A DNA stretch of 64,000 nt. Source: Cerrena zonata (taxonomy: Eukaryota > Basidiomycota > Agaricomycetes > Polyporales > Cerrenaceae). The translations under genes and the position numbers were made by a program. Under the pieces are notes generated by a model, which did not search any database, was not told the DNA's origin, and worked only from the letters and a program-made list of their open reading frames with translations. Numbering within the stretch: position 1 is the first letter of the stretch; each line of letters begins with the position of its first letter. The DNA is taken from positions 620,001 to 684,000 of the forward strand of contig JASBNA010000010.1 in NCBI GenBank assembly GCA_038087015.1. The letters are read 5' to 3'. Of this stretch, positions 54,335-64,000 are shown piece by piece.

Positions 54335-57300
54335 TTATATCTCATCTTCAAAGCTCTCATCTAACTCATCCAGCTCATTCTCGCCTTCATTAAGTCTTTC
54401 CCCTATCCCATCGTCTCCATATTCAACAACCAGTTCACCATCTACCATTCCCATCGACCCATTAGTGCGCACTTCAAAATCCTCATTCTCCTCTTCCTCC
54501 TCTTCGTCTATCTCTCTCCAGAGGTTTTGAATATACTCATTCAGTGCCACAATACCACCACCCGATGCACTGCGAGACACGTCCCCCCGTCGTGCTTTCC
54601 AGTCAAGCAGGAATTTCTGTAACCTTCCCTCGAATAAATTCTTGACGCCATTGCCATACACGTCTACCTCATCTGCGAAGTCATCATAGCACCGTCCTAC
54701 ACGAAACTTGTGTAGTTCTTCATTCTTGTATGTTTGCAGAAGAATCTTGACTTCCGGACGGCTGTGTGGTGTGGGGTGTTTCCCACGTCGCTTCGACAAG
54801 CCTAAACCTTCACGAAAGGTGTTTTTAAGGTTCACGAAGTGGGCAATATTGGGTGAAATCACTTTGCGTATATGATCATCATCCCAGGCTGAATCTTTGT
54901 GCTTGATATGTTCTTCTAGCTCTAGGTTGAGATGCTCAAGGTGAAGATCACCTGCGACATATCGACCAGGCTCACCGGATGGATTTATAATCCAGTTCCG
55001 TAGGAAGAGCTCCTTCAATTCTGGTGAGGACTCATACTCGAGATTGCAAATCTGCTCGAGGGTATAGTACATGTATTTGCTGTGCGAGGAGCCAGCAAAG
55101 GTGATACACATACGTTTGAAGGCTTCGTAGACACGCCCAGGGTCACCATCGGATATTGCTTGAGCATGTTCTCGAGTAAGCATGGTGTCACGGATAAACA
55201 TGATCGAGCGTGCAAGTGAGGCGTCTCCCTTAAATGCTGCTTTTGATGCTCGAGTTTTCTGTTCAGACTCGGATTTTTTTCCTTTGCCTTTTGAAGTACG
55301 TGTATGGCGGTCAATGAGACTGCTTTCTTCTACTGAGGGTAGTTTCCATGGACTGCCAGGAGGAACAGCAAATGTACCTGTCTCGGGCACGACCCCTTGT
55401 TTAGCCTTTTCGTATGCGAGATGTGAGGAGTAGCGTAAATGGAGCACTTCAGCTTTTGCCTTGAGGTCTTCAAACGACGGGAGATTATTTGACATCTTGA
55501 GATTTCGAAAATATGAGAACAAGTCATTAGTCTCGAAGAGGATTCTCCAGCAGTCCAGCATACGGACATCGAGCACTAAAAATACGGTATATGCAGCAGG
55601 GTAATAATCAACCTTGTTGATATTAGTGGGTTTCTTCTGACCAATCTTATTCGTGCTATGGCTGAGTGTACTTGGATCTTGAGACGCGTCGCGTCCCCAA
55701 TGGGTAGCATAATCTTGACTAAGCTTGGTCCAGCCTGCATGCCAATTCTCGATGAATGGTTCGAAAATGTCCATACGACGAAGCTCATTTGACTGGTCCC
55801 GTAGATATGCTTTGATATTGAGTGAACGTTCAAAGGTGAGGCCATCCCCTCCAAGAAAGATAAGTCGGTGCTTGAATGCTGCATCAAGTTGACCAATCTG
55901 ACTGAGAAAGTCTACTAGAGCATCACGGAACTCGGTGGTGATATTCTCGTTCTTTGCCACAGTGGCGAGAGGGTGTATGACAGTCTGGTGCTTTCGTGGA
56001 AGTGGCATCTTTGCTCCTTGTCCAACCGTTTGAAATGCTTTGGCAACGATAGGCTTGAGATCAGATAGCTCGGGAATGTAATTAACGAGGACCTGGACCC
56101 ATTGCAGAATAGCAACATTTTGGGCATGTGCCTCATCAATGAATCCAAGGAGGGTTTCGACTTCCATTTCGTCACGTTTGGAGTTTCGGATTCTATAAAT
56201 CTTGTCATCCAAGTCAAGAGCGGAGGCGGTATACCCTTCAAGTGTGTTGACCATGGCAGACATGCCTATCTTCATTGTACTCTCTCTTCCAATGCGTAGT
56301 TCACGACGCTTGAGGTATTGTTGGACATTATCTGTACGTAGGATGATGCCTTCATTGTCATCATTCCCAAGCTCACGAAGATATGCTGCATCACATGCAG
56401 CCATGCGTTTCAATGTTGCAAGCACTGTATTGTAGCTGGGAGTATGCCCAACTCGGCTACTGTACTGGAATAGTGTATGCTGTGCACCACAAGCAAAATA
56501 CAAGATTCCGCGACAAACTGGCATCAAGCGAGCATGGGCGGTACGACAATGAGCGATGGTGCTTAAAATCTCCGCAGAAGTCTATTTAAATAACAATATC
56601 AGATCTGCAGAGAGCACCGTGAAATCAAACAAAACTTACAATATGGGTAGGTCGCATTTTTCTGACCACAATCACACCACTAGAATTTTTCCGCCGAGGT
56701 GGAGTAACTAGGATGGAGATGAGGTATGTGAGAAGTGGTGTTTCGGTCTTGAAAACACCTTGAACAATGGCAGGGGTCTTTGCACTAATATCTGCCCAGC
56801 TAATCTGTTTGCGGCCACCTGAATGAGGACTGAGAAGTGAGCCATGCAAACCGACATGCCCTTTCACCACATGCGAGATCTCCTTAATAGCGCGGGAGCG
56901 AACAAGCTCAACTGCAAGAGTTGTAATCGCAGGCATGGCAAGTCTGATGTCCAGATATGAAGTTGAAATCGAGTACATCAAATCTTCATCCTCAGACCCT
57001 CGTTTTGCATGAGACAATGGGTCTTTTAGAACCTCGCCGAGGATATGGGCAAACGTGTGAAGTGTACCACGCCCACGCAGAAGACGGTCGAGAGAGGCTA
57101 CATGAGATGCCATTCGAGGGATTGGTTTTCCTTTCTCATCGGTGTATCGGAAATATTCCCATAAGAACTCCGTAAATGATAGATCCAAAGTATCAATGAT
57201 GTATGACATTGCAGCGTTGAGTTTCTGACGATTTGTCATAGGCGAGCGTCGTTTGTTTGGTGCTCCAATAGGCGTAGAGGGGAGATCAGAAGAGAATGAG

Positions 57301-57455
57301 GAGGTGCCTCTAGAGTGCTGAGTACGAGAGTGGACCTGTGGAGTCGCAGGTGTGGATAATGCAGCCACTGGGGACTCGGGTGGGTAGGCAGCAGTCCCAG
57401 GGACATTTTCAAGAATGAACTGAAATGTGCCTTCGTTATTTGTGTGAGGAGCCAT
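54335..57455 (-). CDS. DUF6589-family protein (1020 aa)
   Basis: Two exons (57455-56640 and 56581-54335) join in phase. The N-terminal part has Pro/Thr/Ser-rich low complexity, then a helical region (NAAMSYIIDTLDLSFTEFLW; RKQISWADISAKTPAIVQG). Exon 2 carries signatures I associate with DUF6589: IFLGGDGLTFERSLNIKAYL, ENWHAGWTKLSQDYATHWG, DPSTLSHSTNKIGQKKPTN, VDYYPAAYTVFLVLDVRMLD / CWR. The C-terminus is highly acidic (DEEEEEENEDFE, NELDELDESFEDE). The Gly-Gly-Asp-Gly near the start of the signature is reminiscent of a nuclease/transposase-type acidic centre, but this is only a resemblance. DUF6589 proteins are abundant in Agaricomycetes and of unknown function. The gene is intact and faces the helicase gene. 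Confidence 0.82.
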
Positions 57456-57610
57456 AGATACGAGCGTAAAAACAAATAACTACTACATTCTGACTTCAAA
57501 CTTACTCTAAGTCGACTACGGTAAATGCCGAGCATATCGTCTGCTCGTACTCTTGTCCTAATTAGGACGAAGGGTGACCTCCCTACTAACCGACGTGACT
57601 TGATGCAGAC

Positions 57611-57724
57611 CATATGCTAAGGTTAGGATCGACTATCATCCCACCTTGATCAGCATATGGTCAGCCACATATGCTAAGGTTAGGATCGACTATCATCCCA
57701 CCTTGATCAGCATATGGTCAGCCA
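57611..57724. repeat. tandem duplication of a 57-bp unit with inverted arms
   Basis: Two exact copies (57611-57667 and 57668-57724). Within and around the first unit, GACCATATGCT (57609-57619) is the perfect inverse of AGCATATGGTC (57652-57662). An inner pair AAGGT/ACCTT lengthens the stem, so each unit can fold as a long hairpin. It lies 155 bases upstream of the DUF6589 start. Confidence 0.85.
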
Positions 57725-57949
57725 CGGAGACTATTCCCAGTCAAACAATACATTGCTGATTGCTACGTATCATTCGCATCCCATTTTTATTAGCTTTAGC
57801 TCTTCGAGGGTAACGTGTCGACTCGTAGCTAACTAGAGTCTATCGTGATATGTATCAAGCGGCACCACCAACGTGTGGCTCGCCAACCCTTTGTCGCCTC
57901 TTGGATGACGACCAAGATAGTGACCAGTTTGACGAGCATTGTTGTTGTG

Positions 57950-58441
57950 CACGCAATAGGTAGGGTAGTTAGAGGCAACAAAGACGATAAAATCGATAAG
58001 TAGACTAGACAAAATACATAGCTTTTTATACTAAATCCGGATGGATTTTACGGCCGAAACAAGTAGCAAATAGGAGGACGCGGAAAGCGTAAGAAACGCG
58101 TCGGAAGACAGACGGGAAAATGGGAGCGAATGGGAATAAAGCAAACCAGAGAAAATGGGATGAGAAGATATGAGGAAAGGATTAAGAGAGTCCGAATAAA
58201 AAGGCAGAAGGTATAAGAGGATAAGACGGAAGCAAACCTGAGCACCTTCCTAATCCGGAATGATCAGGTCCGGATGAGGTCAGCGCTGGCTGCAGCCGGA
58301 TCCTCAGTGCGGGCGGATGCACCACGTCCGGATGCGGGTCATGCCCGGACGCACATTGTGTCCGGATGTGGATCGTGTGCGGATGCACTACAATACCGGA
58401 TGGTGCATGCGTCCGGATGGCTCGGACGGTGTATTACAACA
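57950..58441 (-). mobile_element. decayed Copia-type LTR (distant relative of the 4423 family)
   Basis: On the minus strand it starts at 58441 with TGTTGTAATACACC, close to the TGTTGGAATACC start of the Copia LTR. It shows the same CATCCGG-rich first part and pyrimidine-rich second part, with a shared CTTTCCGCG word. The other end is not clear (about 57950-58050) and I found no target duplication, so the borders are approximate. Confidence 0.5.
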
Positions 58442-61400
58442 AGCGTAGAGACTCATCCCGGGCTGTACACCGTTCAAGTTACAACGAAAACTGTGGTAAC
58501 GGCCGTCTCTCGAATGCCATATCTGGAAGAACATGTCCGAAAAAGGCAATGACCTGAGGACCTTGTTGACGCGCCCGCAGGCCAAGCAGTTCATGATTAT
58601 AGGCATTAATCTACAAATAAAAACAAAAGAGTGAATAAGCACCAATATATTGATATACATTATATATGAAAAAGGTAACTTATGTGCGGAAGAAGAGACA
58701 TATAACGATGTCAATGCAAATTCATGCAATATACAATATCTGGTTATCATTGCAGAACATATGTAAATCTCCTATGAAGCGTACAGAACATTCACATGGA
58801 GAAACTTGACGTAGTAGGGAGATTTGATGATATCATAGCACCATCAGCCATTAAATACTATAGTCATCAAAGAGTAGATAACCTTCGCGACCTCCGTCCC
58901 GGACATTCAATATTCAGGGTTGACGACTGAGGCCATCTTCGAGAGTAAAGGGCAAATGTTGTCGCAAGCACAATTTCAGAGGCTATCTGACCCTAGTTCC
59001 TAGGAAAGGATTTTTGTTGGTTAAGATAGTAAACTCGTTGCAACCATTCCACAGAGCCGTAATAGAGAGAAAGACATAAGCTTTGTAAGTTGGGGAGATA
59101 GCCTTAACCCTATCTTATGCTGGAGTGGTGTTCAGCAGACGAGGGAGTATCGACAGTAGCCCGTAGCGCGAGGATACCCTACTAACAAAGCCTGCATAGT
59201 ATCGACGAGCTTCGTCACCATTCCATCTACGTATAGTTGTCTGTGAGGGTGGGGTCATGGAGCTAGGATTACAGACGGGTGGTATCGGGTGAGCTTCTAT
59301 AGGCACAGGTACCTAGAGCATGCAGGGGGACCCTATACGCCGATTTCTCCGGCCCTGGTCCCTGGATATGCATGGAATCCTATTTTTGTCAGAAAGCGGC
59401 ATGTCGTACAGTATTGAGGTGAGTGAGAAAAAGCACAGTAGTACGGCGAAGTTAGAAAGCTGCTTGGAAACCTAAGCCATGGGTATTCTTTACCACGGAT
59501 ATAAGAGTAAGCAAAGGAGCAGTAGCGTTCTCATACATTTGTAGAAACGAACACGATCATGACGGTCGAAAGGAAAACTAAACATGGTATAATAAGCGCC
59601 TTCACCTGTTCTCTTACCCTCACCCAGTCGGTATAATCATAACGATGTCCTAAACGAACAGAATGGCTTTCAACTCACCGCAGAGATGAACAGGATCTTC
59701 CAATTCGCGTGTGTTTCCAAGCAGTTCCATACGAAACATTCTTTTACGGATATACGAGATGCTCTCTCCTTAGCGGTTCCATTGGGGGTATGTTTCCTAA
59801 TTTTCTTTTCGCATGAGCTTTCTGGACCAATTCCTCTATCACTCAGAAGAGCTCCAAATTCTTAGTCTGATATCCTAGGGACCCCATACAACCAGTATCC
59901 TCGGTGGTAATCCGTGTGTAGAGCTTGACATCACCCTGCAATGATGAAATGCATCCGCCTAGCTCCTCGTGAGTAAGTCGCATAAATTCTCTCACTTGCT
60001 TTCATCTTTTGACCCCACTACACACCACAAATGCCAAGATGTCTCATAGTCTAATTGCAGCTAGAACTCAAGATAACGATAATCTTACCAACCACGGTAT
60101 TTTTCAGGCTGACCAACTTCACCATGATTAACAACATGCGGCAATACCAACGTGCTTCTCCCGAGTATCAAAATCTTCCATCGCTCAAATACCTATCGAA
60201 GAACAGGATTATACTTTTCCTGCACGCTGAAGACAGATCTGGTGATCGTACTTGATACCGTCGGTACGAGTACAGTACCGCGTGTTGACGCATGATTCTT
60301 GTGCTTCTGCTCACAGGGTGGAATTCGTATTTCACCACCTTGCTCCTCTGACCAGTCTTCTAATTGCACCCGTTTGTTCCCCGAGTAGGAAGGGGAAAGT
60401 GATTATGACATTTAGAGGGATTCCACTTGGAAGACAAACGCACGCCCTGACTACTGGTCCCCTTCTGGGCCGCATATGTTTGTTATTCCCGAGGTCACCA
60501 GTCCGAAAACCACACGATCCAGCGGCTTCTTGTCTTGTACTCTGCCTGACTATGAATGTGGTCAATGCCATACATTATCCAAGAACCCTAACCTTGTCGT
60601 CCCGGATAGACCGAATTTGCTTTTTTACGAAGTAACTGCACGCGGAAAGGTTCTGTGGATCTTAAGTTAATCAACCTGCAATACAAAAGGATTTGAAATT
60701 CACTTTCCTTGCGTCATCGAAACTGCGGACTCAACTTTTGGCATTTCGGCGACAAGTTGCTGAAGTATACTCCCTCTTGACGTCGTCTTGTTGGGGAGCT
60801 TAGCCAGCGTTCAGATCTTTGAACAACAGGAAACTTCTGTTCGCCCTAGAAGCTTCTTCTCGAGTGCTTCCTGCCTTGTATGGTGCTTGCAATCGTTTTT
60901 TCGCGCTCAATATACTTCGATTCGCTCCGATCGTCTTTTGTGTGCACAAGTTGTACCATGCATAGCGACAATCATAATAGGATTTTTGGAAATATTTTGC
61001 GTTCCAACTTCAACTTGATCATCTGTTCAAACGTTTCCCTTCCAAAGAACAAATTGACTTTCTTACTACGAAGGACTCCTTCTCATTGAATTGTTAGATT
61101 TTTAATCATATGCTGTCGAAGTAGATCCGAGTCAGTCCTGTCCGAATAAACACAACTAATACCGAGTCGAAAGACTAAGGACTTAGGCGTTTCGTCATGC
61201 TCACTTTATTCGTCAACAATATGTTGGTTTTCCTTCTGCGTGTTCCGCAAGAACTTGATCAAATAACATTTACTACATTCATATTGTCGTTGCAAACACC
61301 CTCCTGCACAAGTCTTCAGATAAATTCAAGATAAATGTTTGATGGTATTAGGTTCTGCCAAGTCTGGACTCCGAGTTATGGTCCTGACCGACATCCACAT

Positions 61401-61751
61401 CCCGAGTTGAATTTATACTCAACCACTCAATCTCAACAGCACCGATGACTAGAAAAAGGGAACTTATCCACTCGTTCACCCATTTTTCCGAATCCAGCCA
61501 TTTCATGTATTCTAAGTCGCTGAGGTAAGACGGTTACTTTACCTTTTCGACTTTGATATTGAGATACGCCGTTCACTTACGTCCTCAAGCAACACCTTCT
61601 AATAGAGTCTTCTGGTCTCAAATATCAACTGTTCTGCGCAACTAGAGCGACCCGGGAAAGTCACGCTAACCGACATCCGGAAGAACCGCTCTTGCAACTC
61701 TGATCCCGACTATATCTCAGCCTCCCAATCACCTCTTGCTTACTGCGTAAC
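58442..61751. other. 3.3-kb gene-poor stretch
   Basis: Several short frames (59115-59306 minus, 60055-60255, 60252-60635, 60476-60670 plus) have no family resemblance and are not linked by convincing introns. A possible short exon, MNRIFQFACVSKQFHT near 59684, has no partner. I see no LTR, tRNA or other defined feature. Confidence 0.5.
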
Positions 61752-63668
61752 ATGGACTTAGAACGCCCCTTGTCTCTCGCCATGATGCCCCCAGAGCTCC
61801 TTGAGCACATCGCCTTCTTTGCTGCGACAGACAACAGCTTTCTCGGACCTCCCCATGGTCTCATTCCGCTCCTGACGCTCAACCGGCGCATACACTCTGC
61901 CCTTTCCTTCGAATTTAACCCTCACCTTTACTCTCGCATCTTTACTTTCAAATTTGATGTCAAATCAGCCATTAGGCGGTTAGGTGTCGATCATACTCAC
62001 GCCAGAGCGTTGGCAGAGGAGTTGAGGCGGAGGAGTATACATTTAAAGCGGCTACGAGGTCGTTCAGACAGTCGCGACAACCCTTCAATATCAAGACATG
62101 ACAAGGAAGATCGACTCGACGAAGTGCTGTGGACCGCGTACTTTATGATGCTGGAAAGTGACGGCAAGAACGAGAGGCAGCTTCGAGAGTATGCTCAGAT
62201 AGACGATTGGCTAAAGGACTTTTGGTTTCACTCGGACGGTGCGTCGCGAGCGATGTGGAGTGTGAAGGGGGAAGAATGGCCGGCCAACCACGAGCGAATG
62301 TCCTTGGCAATGTGGTTGCTCTGGCTTACGTTGAAACCAGGTATGTCGTATATACTGTGTGCCTTATCTTATCCTTACTTGAACATATATGTAGAGGAGT
62401 ATATGGCGGACCAAGAAATGTTCCGGTCTGCCACTGGCATCCTCAAACTTATAGCACTTGGTGCTCATACCGTGAGTCTCTACTTGGGTGCTGATTGAAT
62501 TCTCTGCTAACCCAACAACCTATAGTATCCTCTGTGTTACCCATCGTGGTGTGACTTTATCCCAAACCGCCCCTGTAAACAAGTATCCCGAATACGACAC
62601 TACTCTACCGACCTCAATGTTGCAGCACCCGCACCAGCGGCCCCCGCCATCTTGGCTTACCTCACGCTTGCAAATAAGCTCACCGTATCCTGGGAGGCCA
62701 TCAACTACATGAAGCCCCTGGCACCGACTGTCGCTAGCCTGGTCCCTGTCCGAAGCAGCACGGAGTGGGAAGGTGAATGGGTCCGAACCCTCAGTGTGGC
62801 AGACCCCAAGGTCGTGATGGGCAATACACTTTCGGGAGCATTCAGACCGGGGAGTTTGCAAGGTGTTTGGGAAGGGCTATTCACGGTGCGTTCATGTCGC
62901 GTATATGCGTTGTCTTGGGATGGACTATTAACAGCCGAGGATATGTAATTCTCGGTCTACTTTAGTATACAGAGTTCACAGCATATGCCGCGCTGCTCTC
63001 AGGCGCACCACCTGCCACGCTCCAACGTTCCCTCGTCGCACAACACCGACAGACTTGGAAACTCCGCGAATATTACCTCTTCGATGATGGCTCCTCGCCG
63101 CTTCCCCCTGGGAATCCCTCGAGAGGGTACATCCCGGACGGCGCCGCAGTCCGCGAAGTTTCTGACGGACTTGAAATGAAAGAAGTCGGCTCACAAGAAG
63201 CGATTGTATATCACAGTTGGTCGACATTGCAGAAGAATGGTGTTTCGCTTACGGACAAAGTGAAGGATGTATTCATTACGGGCGAGGTATGCGGGTTCAG
63301 TTTTGTCTTCATATCGTTGCATGTCGTGCTCTCATCATTGAGCAAATTGACCCGGTATCGCTATTCATTTTATCTTAGGGTCATTCTGCCTGGGGTCAAT
63401 TTAATTTGATTGGCCGTGTACGACCGGGTGATGGGTTCTTCAGCCTATCCAAGGAATATGTGCGTTAGTTTTCATGCAGTCATGTTTGTCTTCCGTAACT
63501 GATAGCATTCTTGATACTTAGGTGGATGGTGAGCGTGGTAGATGGCTCTACAGAGGGTATATGATTGGAGATGTTCATGCAAATCTTTCGGGAAGATGGA
63601 GAGATACCTTGACTCCGCCTCAAGTCGCTGGATACGAAGGCTGTTTTGTACTGAGCCGGAGAAGGTGA
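61752..63668 (+). CDS. conserved basidiomycete F-box-type protein
   Basis: Five or six exons. The N-terminus MDLERPLSLAMMPPELLEHI / AFFAATDNSFLGPPHGLIPL resembles an F-box (PPELLEHIAFF, LLTLNRRIHSAL). Later exons give LAMWLLWLTLKP, MFRSATGILKLIALGAH, APAAPAILAYLTLANKLTVS, GEWVRTLSVADPKVVMGNTL, GSLQGVWEGLF, YAALLSGAPPATLQRSLVAQ, WKLREYYLFDDG, GHSAWGQFNLIGRVRPGDGF and WLYRGYMIGDVHANLSGRWR, ending GYEGCFVLSRRR. The order (F-box, helical middle, W-G-rich beta-type C-terminal domain with GxVW..F and GQFxLxGRVR) is typical of a large conserved fungal family with no assigned role. Unrelated to the MGQYW family. No break seen. Confidence 0.72.
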
Positions 63669-63830
63669 CACCGGCGACGGTAATATGACCTACCCAGGTT
63701 ACCTTTCTCCATTCATGACCATTTCATGTATTTCTAGAATCAAAAACAACCAGAATTCTTACTGTTGTATTTACTAACTAGTAACTACTCCAGAGAACAA
63801 TTCATGAACTTCATTATCAAAACACCATAT

Positions 63831-64000
63831 CTAAACCGATTCTGGTTGTTCCCCCGTGTCATTTGTATTATGGTCAATATCGGAATCAAGCAACCCAACA
63901 GAAAGTGGTTTGTCTGAAAGAACAGTCTCACTCTCTGAATCCCTGTTCATAACGTCCCCAACCCAAGCATCATTGAGCGACGCGCCCATATTTGCGAGGA
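63831..64000 (-). CDS. 3' end of an unidentified gene (partial)
   Basis: A frame open from the window edge to a TAG (63831-63833). The encoded end is acidic and polar (MGASLNDAWVGDVMNRDSES, ETVLSDKPLSVGLLDSDIDH, NTNDTGEQPESV). No domain can be named from 56 codons. Confidence 0.4.
   Translation of the reverse strand, partial: LANMGASLNDAWVGDVMNRDSESETVLSDKPLSVGLLDSDIDHNTNDTGEQPESV

Noticed and set aside
52119..57455. Helitron
   Set aside because: A Helitron encodes Rep and a PIF1-type helicase in one protein. Here the helicase is RecQ-like, no Rep motif is seen, and no 3' CTRR hairpin was found.
57609..57724. CRISPR-like array
   Set aside because: Only two directly abutting identical units with no spacers, in a fungal genome; it is a simple tandem duplication.
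58388..58750. 120-codon minus-strand gene
   Set aside because: It overlaps the start of the decayed LTR and shows only repeat-derived and hydrophobic low-complexity content.
60252..60670. Overlapping frames suggesting a small gene
   Set aside because: No matching introns, no family resemblance and no clear start context; kept as gene-poor sequence.

Overview
The window is nuclear DNA of a filamentous basidiomycete, most likely an Agaricomycete. Genes have many short introns (about 40-80 nt, mostly GT-AG), and the families present are typical of mushroom-forming fungi: DUF6533 membrane proteins, DUF6589, F-box-like proteins, a BAG-domain relic, GH76, GH35, a patatin-like lipase, and Ty1/Copia and Ty3/Gypsy (chromovirus) retrotransposons. 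I saw no rRNA, tRNA or CRISPR. Identities come from reading translations by eye; no database search was run.

Layout. 1-4.4 kb: the 3' end of an F-box-like gene and a membrane-anchored GH76 gene. 4.4-18.1 kb: a Copia retrotransposon (LTRs 637 bp, target duplication GTTTT) that split the conserved 5' end of a kinase-like gene. Inside its gag lie a complete Gypsy chromovirus (target duplication CTACC) and an inverted solo LTR of the same Gypsy family (target duplication GTGTT). 18.1-21.7 kb: the rest of that kinase-like gene, now a pseudogene, followed by an intact F-box-like gene. 22-29.3 kb: a DUF6533-type gene, a doubtful small gene, a long gene-free stretch and a four-span membrane protein. 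29.3-41.1 kb: a minus-strand cluster holding two more copies of the kinase-like/F-box-like module, a BAG-domain pseudogene and two further F-box-like genes. 41.6-50.4 kb: a small membrane protein, a GH35 beta-galactosidase and a patatin-like lipase with a duplicated N-terminal domain. 50.6-57.5 kb: another F-box-like gene, then a RecQ-like helicase gene and a DUF6589 gene facing each other. 57.5-64 kb: a tandem repeat, a decayed LTR, a gene-poor stretch, a conserved protein gene and the edge of a last gene.

How the parts relate. The main theme is local expansion and decay. A kinase-like + F-box-like gene pair exists in three versions (18-21.7, 29.3-32.5 and 35.4-37.8 kb), each in a different state, and further members of the F-box-like family (many starting MGQYW) flank them. 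The Gypsy element shows three readable mechanisms: a -1 frameshift heptamer at the gag/pol junction, a self-priming primer site complementary to the predicted 5' end of its own RNA, and two accessory ORFs. The helicase/DUF6589 pair is the best candidate for an undescribed mobile or genome-maintenance system.
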